Below are positions 1-6,694 of a stretch of DNA of 14,943 nt, in pieces. Position 1 is the stretch's first letter. Every line of letters begins with the position of its first letter. Source of the stretch: an uncultured Cloacibacillus sp. (lineage in GTDB: Bacteria; Synergistota; Synergistia; Synergistales; Synergistaceae); contig CAKSWL010000022.1 in the NCBI GenBank assembly GCA_934511335.1, forward strand, positions 1-14,943. The letters run 5' to 3'. The notes beneath the pieces are model-generated. The model had not been told where the DNA came from. It searched no databases and saw only the letters and a program-made list of their open reading frames with translations. Made by a program: the position numbers and the translations under genes.

Positions 1-1
1 A

Positions 2-1006
2 GCGGCGAAGGCCGAGGGGGCGAAGGCGGCGGACGCGGCCTGGGCGTCGGGCGTCTGCGTCGATCCCCACACCGGCGAGATAATCGCGCTCGCTAGTTAT
101 CCGACCCTTAACCCAAATAACAGAAAAAACCTCGCCAATACGGACGCCGTGCGCAACAACGCCGTAGGGCGCGTCTTTGAGCCCGGCTCGATCTTCAAGC
201 CGATAACGATGTCGATCGCGCTGGAGACGGGCGCGGCGGGCCGGAACAGCTCATACACCTGCCACGGCACGATGAAGCTCTTTGACAAGACGATGAGCGA
301 CGTCAACCGGCGGGCTCACGGCAAGCAGGACCTGGTCCGCGTCCTCATGAATTCGTGTAATATCGGCATGTCCCTGATGTCTATGGGGGTGCCGAAATAC
401 CAGGCTTATGGTATGCTGAAACAATTTGGCTTTGGAGAGAAGACCGAGGTCGAGATCGCGGGCGAGGAGTCCGGATTGATCAAACAGCCGGAGGAATGGC
501 TGGGCACGGTGCCCGCAAACATTTTTATCGGCCAGGGGATCGCCGTCACGCCATTGCAGGTCGTGATGGCGATATCGAGCATCGCGAACGGCGGCACGCT
601 TTTAAAACCCTACGTGATCGACGAGGTGCGCGACAGCGCCGGCAAGGTGATCCACAAGGGGACGCGCCGCGTCCGTTATCAGGTAGTCTCCAGGCAGACC
701 TCCGACTTCGTCAGAGAGGCGATGCGCCGGGTGGTCGCCGAGGGCGGCGGCAAGCTTGCCAAATCCGACAAGGTGACGATCGCCGGAAAGACGGGCACGG
801 CGCAGATCGCGTCCTCTGGGCAGTACGTGAAGGGGCAGTACGTCGCCTCCTTCGTGGGATTCTGGCCCGCCGAAAAGCCGCGCTATGTGATGCTCGTCAG
901 CATCGGCGAGCCTAAAGGCGCGCGTTATTACGGAGGCCAGATCGCGGCTCCCGTCTTTAAATCGATAGTGGAAGACATCGTTCAGATCTCTCCCGGCAAG
1001 ATATAG
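2..1006 (+). CDS. ftsI: Peptidoglycan D,D-transpeptidase FtsI/PBP3-type, 5'-truncated by window edge
   Basis: This is the C-terminal 334 residues of a class B penicillin-binding protein, the septal cross-linking enzyme that acts in the periplasm with FtsW. The reading frame is open from base 2, so the true start lies outside the window; the membrane anchor and pedestal domain, roughly the first half of a normal FtsI, are missing. All three transpeptidase motifs are visible: SxxK as S-I-F-K (catalytic Ser codon 188-190, Lys 197-199), SxN as S-C-N (353-361) and KTG (788-796, in AGKTGTAQ). The preceding stretch VDPHTGEIIALASYP is typical of class B PBPs just before the active site. The protein ends soon after the transpeptidase fold, with no PASTA repeats. 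Its position immediately before murE supports FtsI rather than PBP2 or a sporulation paralogue. The GTG at 149 is internal and not the real start. Confidence 0.95.
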   Translation, partial: AAKAEGAKAADAAWASGVCVDPHTGEIIALASYPTLNPNNRKNLANTDAVRNNAVGRVFEPGSIFKPITMSIALETGAAGRNSSYTCHGTMKLFDKTMSDVNRRAHGKQDLVRVLMNSCNIGMSLMSMGVPKYQAYGMLKQFGFGEKTEVEIAGEESGLIKQPEEWLGTVPANIFIGQGIAVTPLQVVMAISSIANGGTLLKPYVIDEVRDSAGKVIHKGTRRVRYQVVSRQTSDFVREAMRRVVAEGGGKLAKSDKVTIAGKTGTAQIASSGQYVKGQYVASFVGFWPAEKPRYVMLVSIGEPKGARYYGGQIAAPVFKSIVEDIVQISPGKI

Positions 1007-1030
1007 GAAGAGGGCTGTGACAGCGGCGTT

Positions 1031-1036
1031 TATAAT
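1031..1036 (+). promoter_or_regulatory. Possible -10 hexamer in the ftsI-murE spacer
   Basis: A perfect TATAAT lies in the 63-base spacer between the ftsI stop and murE, 33 bases before the murE ATG. No good -35 element is seen at 16-18 bases upstream (the sequence there is purine-rich), and there is no TG extension. It could be a weak internal promoter or chance. Confidence 0.25.
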
Positions 1037-1055
1037 GTTGGGGAATTACGAGAAG

Positions 1056-1061
1056 AAGGAG
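1056..1061 (+). promoter_or_regulatory. Shine-Dalgarno AAGGAG that decides the murE start
   Basis: AAGGAG ends 8 bases before the ATG at 1070. The in-frame GTG at 1061 overlaps this element and so cannot be served by it, which argues for the ATG as the start. Confidence 0.7.
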
Positions 1062-1069
1062 TGCTGATT

Positions 1070-2572
1070 ATGAACCTATGCAAACTTATTTTGGCCTTGG
1101 AGAAGAGCCCGATAGAACACCGGATACACCTTCCGGAGGGCTGTGCCGCGGACGAGATCGAACTGAACGGTATGGTCTGCGACAGCCGCAAGGCGGGGCC
1201 CGGGCTGGTCTTCGCCGCAACGAAGGGCGGCCATCTAGACGCCCATGACTTTATTCCCGCGGCGGTGGCGGCGGGCGCTCCTGCGGTGCTCTGCGAGCAT
1301 GAGTCCGACACAAGCGTGCCGCAGATCGTCTGCCCGAACGTGCGTTCGGCGATGGGCGAGGTGGCCTCACTGCTCTATGGCGAACCCTCCCGCAAAATGA
1401 CGATGATAGCCCTCACGGGGACGAACGGCAAAACGACCTCCACCTTTATGACCCAGGCGGTGCTGAATCACGCTGGCATCAAGACGGGGCTTATGGGCAC
1501 GATCCTCTACGACGACGGCAGGGATGTCGAGGAAGCCGAGCATACGACGCCGGAGGGCTGCGATATCCAGAACCTTCTCGCGCGCATGGCCGCAAACGGC
1601 TGTAAGGCCTGCGTCATGGAGGCCTCGTCGCACGCGATCGTGCAGGGGCGCATCAACGGACTGCGCTTCGACCGGGCGGGCTTCACAAATCTCACGCTCG
1701 AGCATCTTGATTTTCATAAAGATATGGAAAATTATTTCCTCGCTAAAAAGTCGCTCTTTGACGACTATATGAGGAACAACTGGAAGGCCTCGGCCAACGT
1801 CGACGACCAGTACGGACGCCGCCTCTATGAGGCGCTTGGCAAGCGGGCGATCTCCTACAGCATGTTTGACGAAGGAGCCGACTTCTTCGCTTCGGTGAAG
1901 AACGTCTCGGTCGAAGGGCTTGACATTGAGGTAAAAACGCCGGAATCTCAGAAAAAGAAAAACATAAAACTGCCCATATTAGGCGCTTATAATGTTTTGA
2001 ACGCGCTGCAGGCGCTCTCGCTCGCCTGGTCTATCGGCGTCTCCGCGCAGTCGGCGCTCGAGGCGCTCGAGCGGATGCCGCAGGTGCCGGGGCGGCTCGA
2101 GCGTTATCGCCTGAGCAACGGCGCCTCATGCGTGATCGATTTCGCGCATAGCTCAGACGGTTTGGAGAAGCTGCTGAACGCGGTGCGCCCGATCTGTAAG
2201 CGGAAGCTTTACGTCGTCTTCGGCGCGGGTGGAGACCGCGACACCTCAAAGCGCCCCATAATGGGTGAGATCGCCTCCCGCCTCGGGGATTTCGTCGTCG
2301 TCACCTCCGATAACCCGCGGAGCGAAGAGCCGGCCGCGATAATGGCCGCTATAGAGCCGGGCGTCAAGGAGCACGACACCCCCTATACGATGATCGCGGA
2401 CCGCCGGCAAGGTATCTATCACGGCCTTGAACAGGCGGGCGCGGACGACGTCGTCGTCATCGCCGGCCGCGGCCCCGAGACTCACCAGATACTTAAGGAC
2501 GGGCCGATCCCCCTGATAGATAAGGAGATACTGAAAGACTGGTGCAGCCTCAGCGGCACGGAGATCCTCTGA
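1070..2572 (+). CDS. murE: UDP-MurNAc-L-Ala-D-Glu ligase MurE, probably meso-diaminopimelate-adding
   Basis: This 500-residue cytoplasmic Mur ligase adds the third stem-peptide residue with ATP. The N-terminal substrate domain contains CDSRKAGPGLVFAATKGG. The central ATPase domain has the P-loop TGTNGKTTS (Lys121), TTPEGCDIQ, SSHAIVQGR, and the AK pair (Lys226) where family members carry a carbamylated lysine. The C-terminal domain has FAHSSDGLEK and GAGGDRDTSKRPIMG. DNPR at residues 414-417 is the motif that in E. coli MurE contacts meso-DAP through Asn and Arg, so DAP rather than lysine is the likely substrate; a few DDPR/DNPR enzymes are known to deviate. The later GKGHE motif reads GRGPE (466-470): the Gly and Glu that bind DAP in E. 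coli are kept, but His is replaced by Pro. The ATG at 1070 is chosen over the GTG at 1061 because of the Shine-Dalgarno position. Confidence 0.96.
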   Translation: MNLCKLILALEKSPIEHRIHLPEGCAADEIELNGMVCDSRKAGPGLVFAATKGGHLDAHDFIPAAVAAGAPAVLCEHESDTSVPQIVCPNVRSAMGEVASLLYGEPSRKMTMIALTGTNGKTTSTFMTQAVLNHAGIKTGLMGTILYDDGRDVEEAEHTTPEGCDIQNLLARMAANGCKACVMEASSHAIVQGRINGLRFDRAGFTNLTLEHLDFHKDMENYFLAKKSLFDDYMRNNWKASANVDDQYGRRLYEALGKRAISYSMFDEGADFFASVKNVSVEGLDIEVKTPESQKKKNIKLPILGAYNVLNALQALSLAWSIGVSAQSALEALERMPQVPGRLERYRLSNGASCVIDFAHSSDGLEKLLNAVRPICKRKLYVVFGAGGDRDTSKRPIMGEIASRLGDFVVVTSDNPRSEEPAAIMAAIEPGVKEHDTPYTMIADRRQGIYHGLEQAGADDVVVIAGRGPETHQILKDGPIPLIDKEILKDWCSLSGTEIL

Positions 2573-2901
2573 TATCGCGCTCTTTCATGGCAGGCGTCCC
2601 ATAGGGTATGAAAATAAAGGGGGACGGTGGGATGGCGATATCTTTGCGCGGGCAGCTTTTAGTACGGAAGAGGCATTCGCTGAGAAGGCGGGGGAAGCTG
2701 CCTGCCCTCGGCTCTGATGACGCGATGGACGCGCAGCCTGCACTCTTGTCCTGCCAGACCGTCTGAGCCCCGCTTCGGCGGCGCTCGAACCTCTGAAAGC
2801 GATGTTGGGCGCCTCGAATGTTGCCGGCCCGATAACGGCATGGCCTGCGTTATAGTAATGTAAGACCGGCGCCGGATGAGGGGAAGGAGAGTTTTTTTAT
2901 A
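2573..2901. other. 329-base non-coding gap between murE and murF
   Basis: This is the only spacer above 300 bases in an otherwise compact operon. It contains no recognisable gene. A 52-codon frame runs from ATG 2608 to TGA 2766 (second in-frame ATG at 2632, preceded by a GGGGGACGGTGGG purine run), but its codon use does not resemble the neighbours and its product (basic, MAISLRGQLLVRKRH at the second Met) matches no family I know. Other content: a C(TTCG)G hairpin at 2765-2786, the short inverted pair TGCCG/CGGCA (2822-2826 and 2836-2840), TATAGT at 2851-2856 without a good -35, and the palindrome CCGGCGCCGG at 2866-2875. There is no T-run after any hairpin, so no intrinsic terminator is evident. 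It could be an untranslated leader for murF, a decayed gene or a small repeat element. Confidence 0.6.
2765..2786 (+). other. GC-rich hairpin with C(TTCG)G tetraloop
   Basis: GAGCCCCGC, then TTCG, then GCGGCGCTC form a nine-position stem with a single C-C mismatch at the fifth pair (2769/2782). The loop is closed by C2773-G2778, the exceptionally stable C(UUCG)G form. No T-tract follows, so it is not a classical terminator on this strand. It may be a transcript-stabilising or processing structure in the murE-murF spacer. Confidence 0.45.
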
Positions 2902-4293
2902 ATGTCATTATTTACAGTTTCAGAGGGGGCGCGCCTGTGCGGCGGCCGCTATTACGGGCCGGACGTGAAAATTTCCCGGGGCTGGAAATGCGACAGCCGC
3001 GAGGTGCTCCCCGGAGATGCCTTCGTCGCGATAAAGGGCGCCGTCACCGACGGCCATCTCTACCTCCATCAGGCGGTCGAACGCGGCGCGAAGCTGTTGC
3101 TTGTAGACGCCGCCGAGCTTGAGCGCCTCAACGTCCGCGGCGCCGAATACGCCGGAGTAAGCCTCATAGCCGTGGCGGACACGCAGCGGGCGCTCGCCGC
3201 GCTCGCGGAGGAATATATGCGCCGCGTCTTGCCCCGTGTCGCAGCGATCACCGGGAGCGTTGGGAAGACGACGACGCGCGAACTGACGGCGGCGGCGCTG
3301 AAAAAGAGATTCCGCGTGCACAGCGCGATCAGGAGCTTCAACACCCTGATCGGCTGCAGCCTTACGATCTTGGCGATGGCCGAGGATACCGAGGCGCTTG
3401 TGCTGGAACTCGGGACGAACCATTTCGGAGAGATCGAGGAGATGGTCAGCCATTTCCCGCCGGAGATCGCCGTGATCACGGAGGTCGCTCCCTGTCATTT
3501 GGAGGGTTTCGGCAGCCTTGAGGGAGTTTTGCGGGCCAAGCTGGAAATATCTAAGAGCCCCAAGCTGGCGGCCGTCGTCTTTAACAGCGACAACGCTCTC
3601 TTGAAAGAATATATGTCGTATAATCTTGATAACATTAAAAAAATCGGCGTGGGATGTGAAGAAGGGGCAGACCTCACAGTCAAGGCGGCGGATGTCCGAC
3701 TTGACGAAAACGGCCCTAGGACGTCGGCGCTTCTCTGCGGCGGCGAAAAGGACATCCCCCTGTCATGCTCGCTCTTCGGCGCGCAACATGCCTATAACAT
3801 GGGCTACGCCTTCGCCGTCGCCTCGTGGTTCGGCCTGACGGAGAAAGAGATCACGGAGGGGTTGGCGGAGGCGCCGCCGATCTCAGGGCGCGGCCTATGT
3901 AAGCGCTGCGCTCCGCGCGGATGGGTGATAGACGAGGCGTACAACGCCAACCCGGCGTCGATGAGCGCCGCGATCCGCAACACCCGCGCCGCCGCCGACA
4001 GCCTCGGAGTCAGGAAAAAGGCTCTCCTTGCGGGAATGCGGGAGCTGGGAGAGAGCGCATCCGCCTGGCATCGCTCGATCATAGAAGAGCTGGAGGGCTT
4101 TGACGACGTCCTGCTGCTCGGCGCGGAGTGGCGCGGCTGCGGAGCGCTGCCGGCGGGCATGAGGCTTTTTTCTTCGCTGGAAGAGCTCATCTCGGAAATA
4201 GACTTCGGCGACCTCGACAACCAAGTGATCCTTGTCAAGGGCTCGAACTCCTACGGCCTCAAACGGGTCGTGGGCGCACTCACGGAGGCCTAA
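2902..4293 (+). CDS. murF: UDP-MurNAc-tripeptide:D-Ala-D-Ala ligase MurF
   Basis: This 463-residue Mur ligase adds D-Ala-D-Ala to the cytoplasmic precursor, completing the pentapeptide. The N-terminal domain contains CDSREVLPGDAFVAIKG. The ATPase P-loop is TGSVGKTTT (Lys122), the GSxGKT form usual for MurF. Further motifs are RSFNTLIG, LELGTNHFGEIEEM, EAYNANPASM and the C-terminal VKGSNSYGLKRVV. The usual GDMxELG motif reads A-G-M-R-E-L-G (Gly378 in place of Asp), a modest deviation. GGAAGGAG (2882-2889) lies 12 bases before the ATG, a rather long spacing across a T-run, and no better in-frame start is present. It follows the 329-base gap, so it may be less tightly coupled to murE than the later genes are to one another. 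Its 3' end supplies the Shine-Dalgarno of mraY. Confidence 0.95.
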   Translation: MSLFTVSEGARLCGGRYYGPDVKISRGWKCDSREVLPGDAFVAIKGAVTDGHLYLHQAVERGAKLLLVDAAELERLNVRGAEYAGVSLIAVADTQRALAALAEEYMRRVLPRVAAITGSVGKTTTRELTAAALKKRFRVHSAIRSFNTLIGCSLTILAMAEDTEALVLELGTNHFGEIEEMVSHFPPEIAVITEVAPCHLEGFGSLEGVLRAKLEISKSPKLAAVVFNSDNALLKEYMSYNLDNIKKIGVGCEEGADLTVKAADVRLDENGPRTSALLCGGEKDIPLSCSLFGAQHAYNMGYAFAVASWFGLTEKEITEGLAEAPPISGRGLCKRCAPRGWVIDEAYNANPASMSAAIRNTRAAADSLGVRKKALLAGMRELGESASAWHRSIIEELEGFDDVLLLGAEWRGCGALPAGMRLFSSLEELISEIDFGDLDNQVILVKGSNSYGLKRVVGALTEA

Positions 4294-4294
4294 G

Positions 4295-5263
4295 ATGTTT
4301 ATCGAATTTACCGCCGTCCTCTTTTTCGCCTTTGCGCTGGAGCTCTTCCTTCAGCGGAGCTGGATCGGGGTCATGCGCAGCATGAAGATCGAGCAGGTGA
4401 CGAAGCTGTACGGGCCGGCGTGGCATGAAAAGACGAAGATGGGCACGCCGACGATGGGAGGCATCGTCTTTATCCCCGTGCTGCTGCTTGCCATTCCTTT
4501 GATAATAATGATGGACGACGATTTTTCGCTGCGCTACGCGGCGCAGATAGTCTCCTATCCGGTACTTGCGGCGGCGGTCGGCTTTGTGGACGACTGGCTG
4601 AAATACAGCCGCCACGCAAGCGACGGTTTAAAGAGCCTCCAGAAGCTCGCGCTTCAGATCCTCGTCACTCTGCCGTGGGCGCTCTGGGTCTCGCAGCCGC
4701 CCTTCATCCTGCTTCCGGAGCTTGAGGTATCGCACCCCTTATATGTAGCGCTGGTGACCTTCATCGGCGTCGGCCTGCAAAATGCGGTAAACGTCACGGA
4801 CGGCCTTGACGGCCTTGCCGCGGGCTGCGCCCTGATCTCCTTCCTGGGGGCGCTCTCCTTTATCGATGGCGGCCTGACGCTGATGCTCTTCATCGCGGCG
4901 GCCTGCGGGCTCTGCCTGGGATTCCTCTGGCACAACGCGAATCCGGCCTCGGTATTCATGGGCGACGTCGGCGCGCACTTTCTTGCGGCTCTGCTGCTCT
5001 CGCTCTGCCTCAACGCAGGGGTCCTCGTCTTTGTGATCCCGCTCGGCTTTTTCTTCGGGGTGGAGATATTGTCCGTCACGATTCAGATAATCATGATCAG
5101 GTGCTTCCACCGCAAGATCTTCAAGATGAGCCCGATACATCACCATTTTGAGATGTCCGGATGGAAGGAGACGCAGATCGTGACGCGTTTCTGGGTGATG
5201 CACGCCGTCGGCCTCTGTCTTTTGATGAGCCTCTTATTTTATTTTGCACTTCGGAATTTTTGA
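4295..5263 (+). CDS. mraY: Phospho-MurNAc-pentapeptide transferase MraY (lipid I synthase)
   Basis: This 322-residue polytopic membrane enzyme transfers phospho-MurNAc-pentapeptide to undecaprenyl phosphate on the inner face of the membrane. Hydrophobic segments fill most of the length; the family has ten transmembrane helices. Recognisable motifs: KTKMGTPTMGGI near the N-terminus, the Asp pair in FVDDW (Asp99-Asp100), NVTDGLDGL (Asp169 to Leu174), FMGDVG (Asp224, the conserved acidic residue of the active site) and PIHHHFEMSGW (His282-284). The usual GDTGSL reads GDVGAH here. The start is the ATG at 4295, one base after the murF stop, with GGAGG at 4284-4288 and a 6-base gap. The frame is open further upstream, but that part overlaps murF and is not MraY-like. 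The length is typical of the short MraY forms. Confidence 0.95.
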   Translation: MFIEFTAVLFFAFALELFLQRSWIGVMRSMKIEQVTKLYGPAWHEKTKMGTPTMGGIVFIPVLLLAIPLIIMMDDDFSLRYAAQIVSYPVLAAAVGFVDDWLKYSRHASDGLKSLQKLALQILVTLPWALWVSQPPFILLPELEVSHPLYVALVTFIGVGLQNAVNVTDGLDGLAAGCALISFLGALSFIDGGLTLMLFIAAACGLCLGFLWHNANPASVFMGDVGAHFLAALLLSLCLNAGVLVFVIPLGFFFGVEILSVTIQIIMIRCFHRKIFKMSPIHHHFEMSGWKETQIVTRFWVMHAVGLCLLMSLLFYFALRNF

Positions 5264-5271
5264 GTTATGAT
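5244..5271 (+). promoter_or_regulatory. Candidate sigma-70-type promoter for murD and downstream genes
   Basis: TTGCAC (5244-5249), a 16-base spacer and TATGAT (5266-5271) straddle the mraY stop codon. The stretch is AT-rich compared with its GC-rich surroundings, and the -10 lies 36 bases before the proposed murD start. An alternative -10, GATAAT at 5269-5274, would give a 19-base spacer. This could be an internal promoter inside the operon. Confidence 0.4.
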
Positions 5272-5294
5272 AATAGCTTAGATTTTTAAAAGTT

Positions 5295-5300
5295 GGAAGG
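5295..5300 (+). promoter_or_regulatory. Shine-Dalgarno GGAAGG of murD
   Basis: GGAAGG ends 6 bases before GTG 5307, 3 bases before TTG 5304 and 12 bases before ATG 5313. The spacing favours GTG 5307 as the murD start, with ATG 5313 as second choice. Confidence 0.55.
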
Positions 5301-5306
5301 CTGTTG

Positions 5307-6689
5307 GTGAAGATGACGGAAAATATGCAGTTGGCTGGAAAACGGATATCGGTGATCGGCGCCGGCGTCAGCGGACGCGCGCTTGCCGAGCTTGCCGCAA
5401 AGCTCAACGCGGAGGTCTTCGTCTCCGATATAAAGGAGCCGGACGCCGCGGTCGTCAAGAGTTTTGCGGAGAAGGGGATCAAATGGGAGGGCGGCGGAAA
5501 CACACAGGCTGTGCTTGCGGCCGACGAGATAGTCGTCAGCTCCGGCGTCTCGCCCAAAGCTCCGATACTTGAAACGGCCCGCGCGCGCGGGATCACAATA
5601 ACGGGAGAGCTGGACTTCGTATCGCCATATCTTTCGGGAATCGTGATCGGCGTCACCGGCAGCAACGGCAAGACGACGACCACCTCGATGATCGGCTATT
5701 ATCTTGCGCAGATGGGCTATTCCGTAATGACGGGCGGCAACATCGGCAACGCTGTGGCTCACGCCGCGGGAAGGGATTATGACTTTATCGTCCTTGAACT
5801 CTCCAGCTTCCAGCTCCACTGGGCGAAGGAATTTATCTGTGACTTCGCGGTGGTGACGAACCTTGCCCCCGACCATATCGACTGGCACGGCTCCTACGAA
5901 AATTACGTCGCGGCGAAGGCGAACCTCCTAAACTGCCTCGCGCCGGGCGGCGGCGTGATCTACCAGAGCCGCGACGAAGAGCTCCTCAATATCACCAGAG
6001 ACGACATCAAACGCTATCCGCTCTACTGGGGCGAGGAAGACCCGCACCAGAGAGGGGTCTATCTCGACGACGGCGTCAAGGCTGCCTGGGTAAACGGCGG
6101 CGGCTGCCGCATGAAACGCCGCCTCTTCTTCTTTGACGATGTGAAGCTGCTGGGAAGACACAATCAGGAAAACGCCGCGATGGCCCTCGGCGTCCTCGCC
6201 CTTTTCAACGTAGGCGACGTGCCGTCGGAGCTGATCGGCTCCTACGTGCCGCCGAAGCACCGCTGCGCCTTCGCGGGACATGCGCGCGGCGTGACCTTTG
6301 TCGATGACTCCAAAGGGACCAACGTCGCGGCCACCGTGACGGCGCTGACCTCTCTGCCCGGCACGAAGGTCATCATCCTCGGAGGCCAGGGCAAAGGCGA
6401 GGATTACGCGCCGCTTGCCGCTGCCGTAAAGGAATACGCCCGCGCGGCGGTGATCTTGGGCTCTGAAAAGGAGAAGATCGCCGCCGCCCTCTCGACTGCG
6501 GGGGTCGCCGATTACAGGCTCGCCGCCGATATGGAAGAGGCCGTCAAAACGGCCTGCACTTTAGCCGCAGAGGGTGACACGGTGCTGCTGTCTCCCGCCT
6601 GCACAAGCTGGGATATGTATCCGAGCTATAATGTCCGCGGAGATCATTTCTGCGCGATCGTAAAAGAGATCATTGACTCAGAGGGATAG
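5307..6689 (+). CDS. murD: UDP-MurNAc-L-alanine:D-glutamate ligase MurD
   Basis: This 460-residue cytoplasmic ligase adds D-Glu to UDP-MurNAc-L-Ala. The N-terminal Rossmann-like domain opens with ISVIGAGVSGRALAEL. The ATPase domain has the P-loop TGSNGKTTTTS (Lys122), LELSSFQLHW, NLAPDHIDWHGSY (Asp189 onward) and Lys204 in YVAAKANLL, the position of the carbamylated lysine in E. coli MurD. The C-terminal domain shows KHRCAF, VDDSKGTN (333-339), GGQGKGEDY and SPACTSWDMYPSYNVRGD, the MurD form of the PAC-S-D-RG signature. GTG 5307 is preferred by Shine-Dalgarno spacing, although TTG 5304 and ATG 5313 are in frame and would change only two or three residues. It follows a 43-base AT-rich spacer after mraY that carries a candidate promoter. 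Confidence 0.95.
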   Translation: MKMTENMQLAGKRISVIGAGVSGRALAELAAKLNAEVFVSDIKEPDAAVVKSFAEKGIKWEGGGNTQAVLAADEIVVSSGVSPKAPILETARARGITITGELDFVSPYLSGIVIGVTGSNGKTTTTSMIGYYLAQMGYSVMTGGNIGNAVAHAAGRDYDFIVLELSSFQLHWAKEFICDFAVVTNLAPDHIDWHGSYENYVAAKANLLNCLAPGGGVIYQSRDEELLNITRDDIKRYPLYWGEEDPHQRGVYLDDGVKAAWVNGGGCRMKRRLFFFDDVKLLGRHNQENAAMALGVLALFNVGDVPSELIGSYVPPKHRCAFAGHARGVTFVDDSKGTNVAATVTALTSLPGTKVIILGGQGKGEDYAPLAAAVKEYARAAVILGSEKEKIAAALSTAGVADYRLAADMEEAVKTACTLAAEGDTVLLSPACTSWDMYPSYNVRGDHFCAIVKEIIDSEG

Positions 6690-6694
6690 ACAAG

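Noticed and set aside
149..151. GTG as the start of the first gene
   Set aside because: The frame is open and class B PBP-like upstream to base 2, and this GTG is only a few codons before the catalytic Ser; the gene is simply cut by the window edge.
1988..1994. TATAAT inside murE as an internal promoter
   Set aside because: It encodes Tyr-Asn in a conserved stretch and has no -35-like element at the right distance.
2659..2841. 60-residue minus-strand frame in the murE-murF gap
   Set aside because: It has no Shine-Dalgarno, no recognisable motif and runs against the operon; length is within chance for GC-rich DNA.
4232..4294. Upstream extension of mraY into murF
   Set aside because: The residues there are Arg/Ser/Pro-rich and unlike MraY; ATG 4295 has a well-placed GGAGG and begins with the first membrane helix.
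6627..6632. TATAAT near the end of murD as the ftsW promoter
   Set aside because: It encodes Tyr-Asn of the conserved PSYNVRGD signature and lacks a -35 element.
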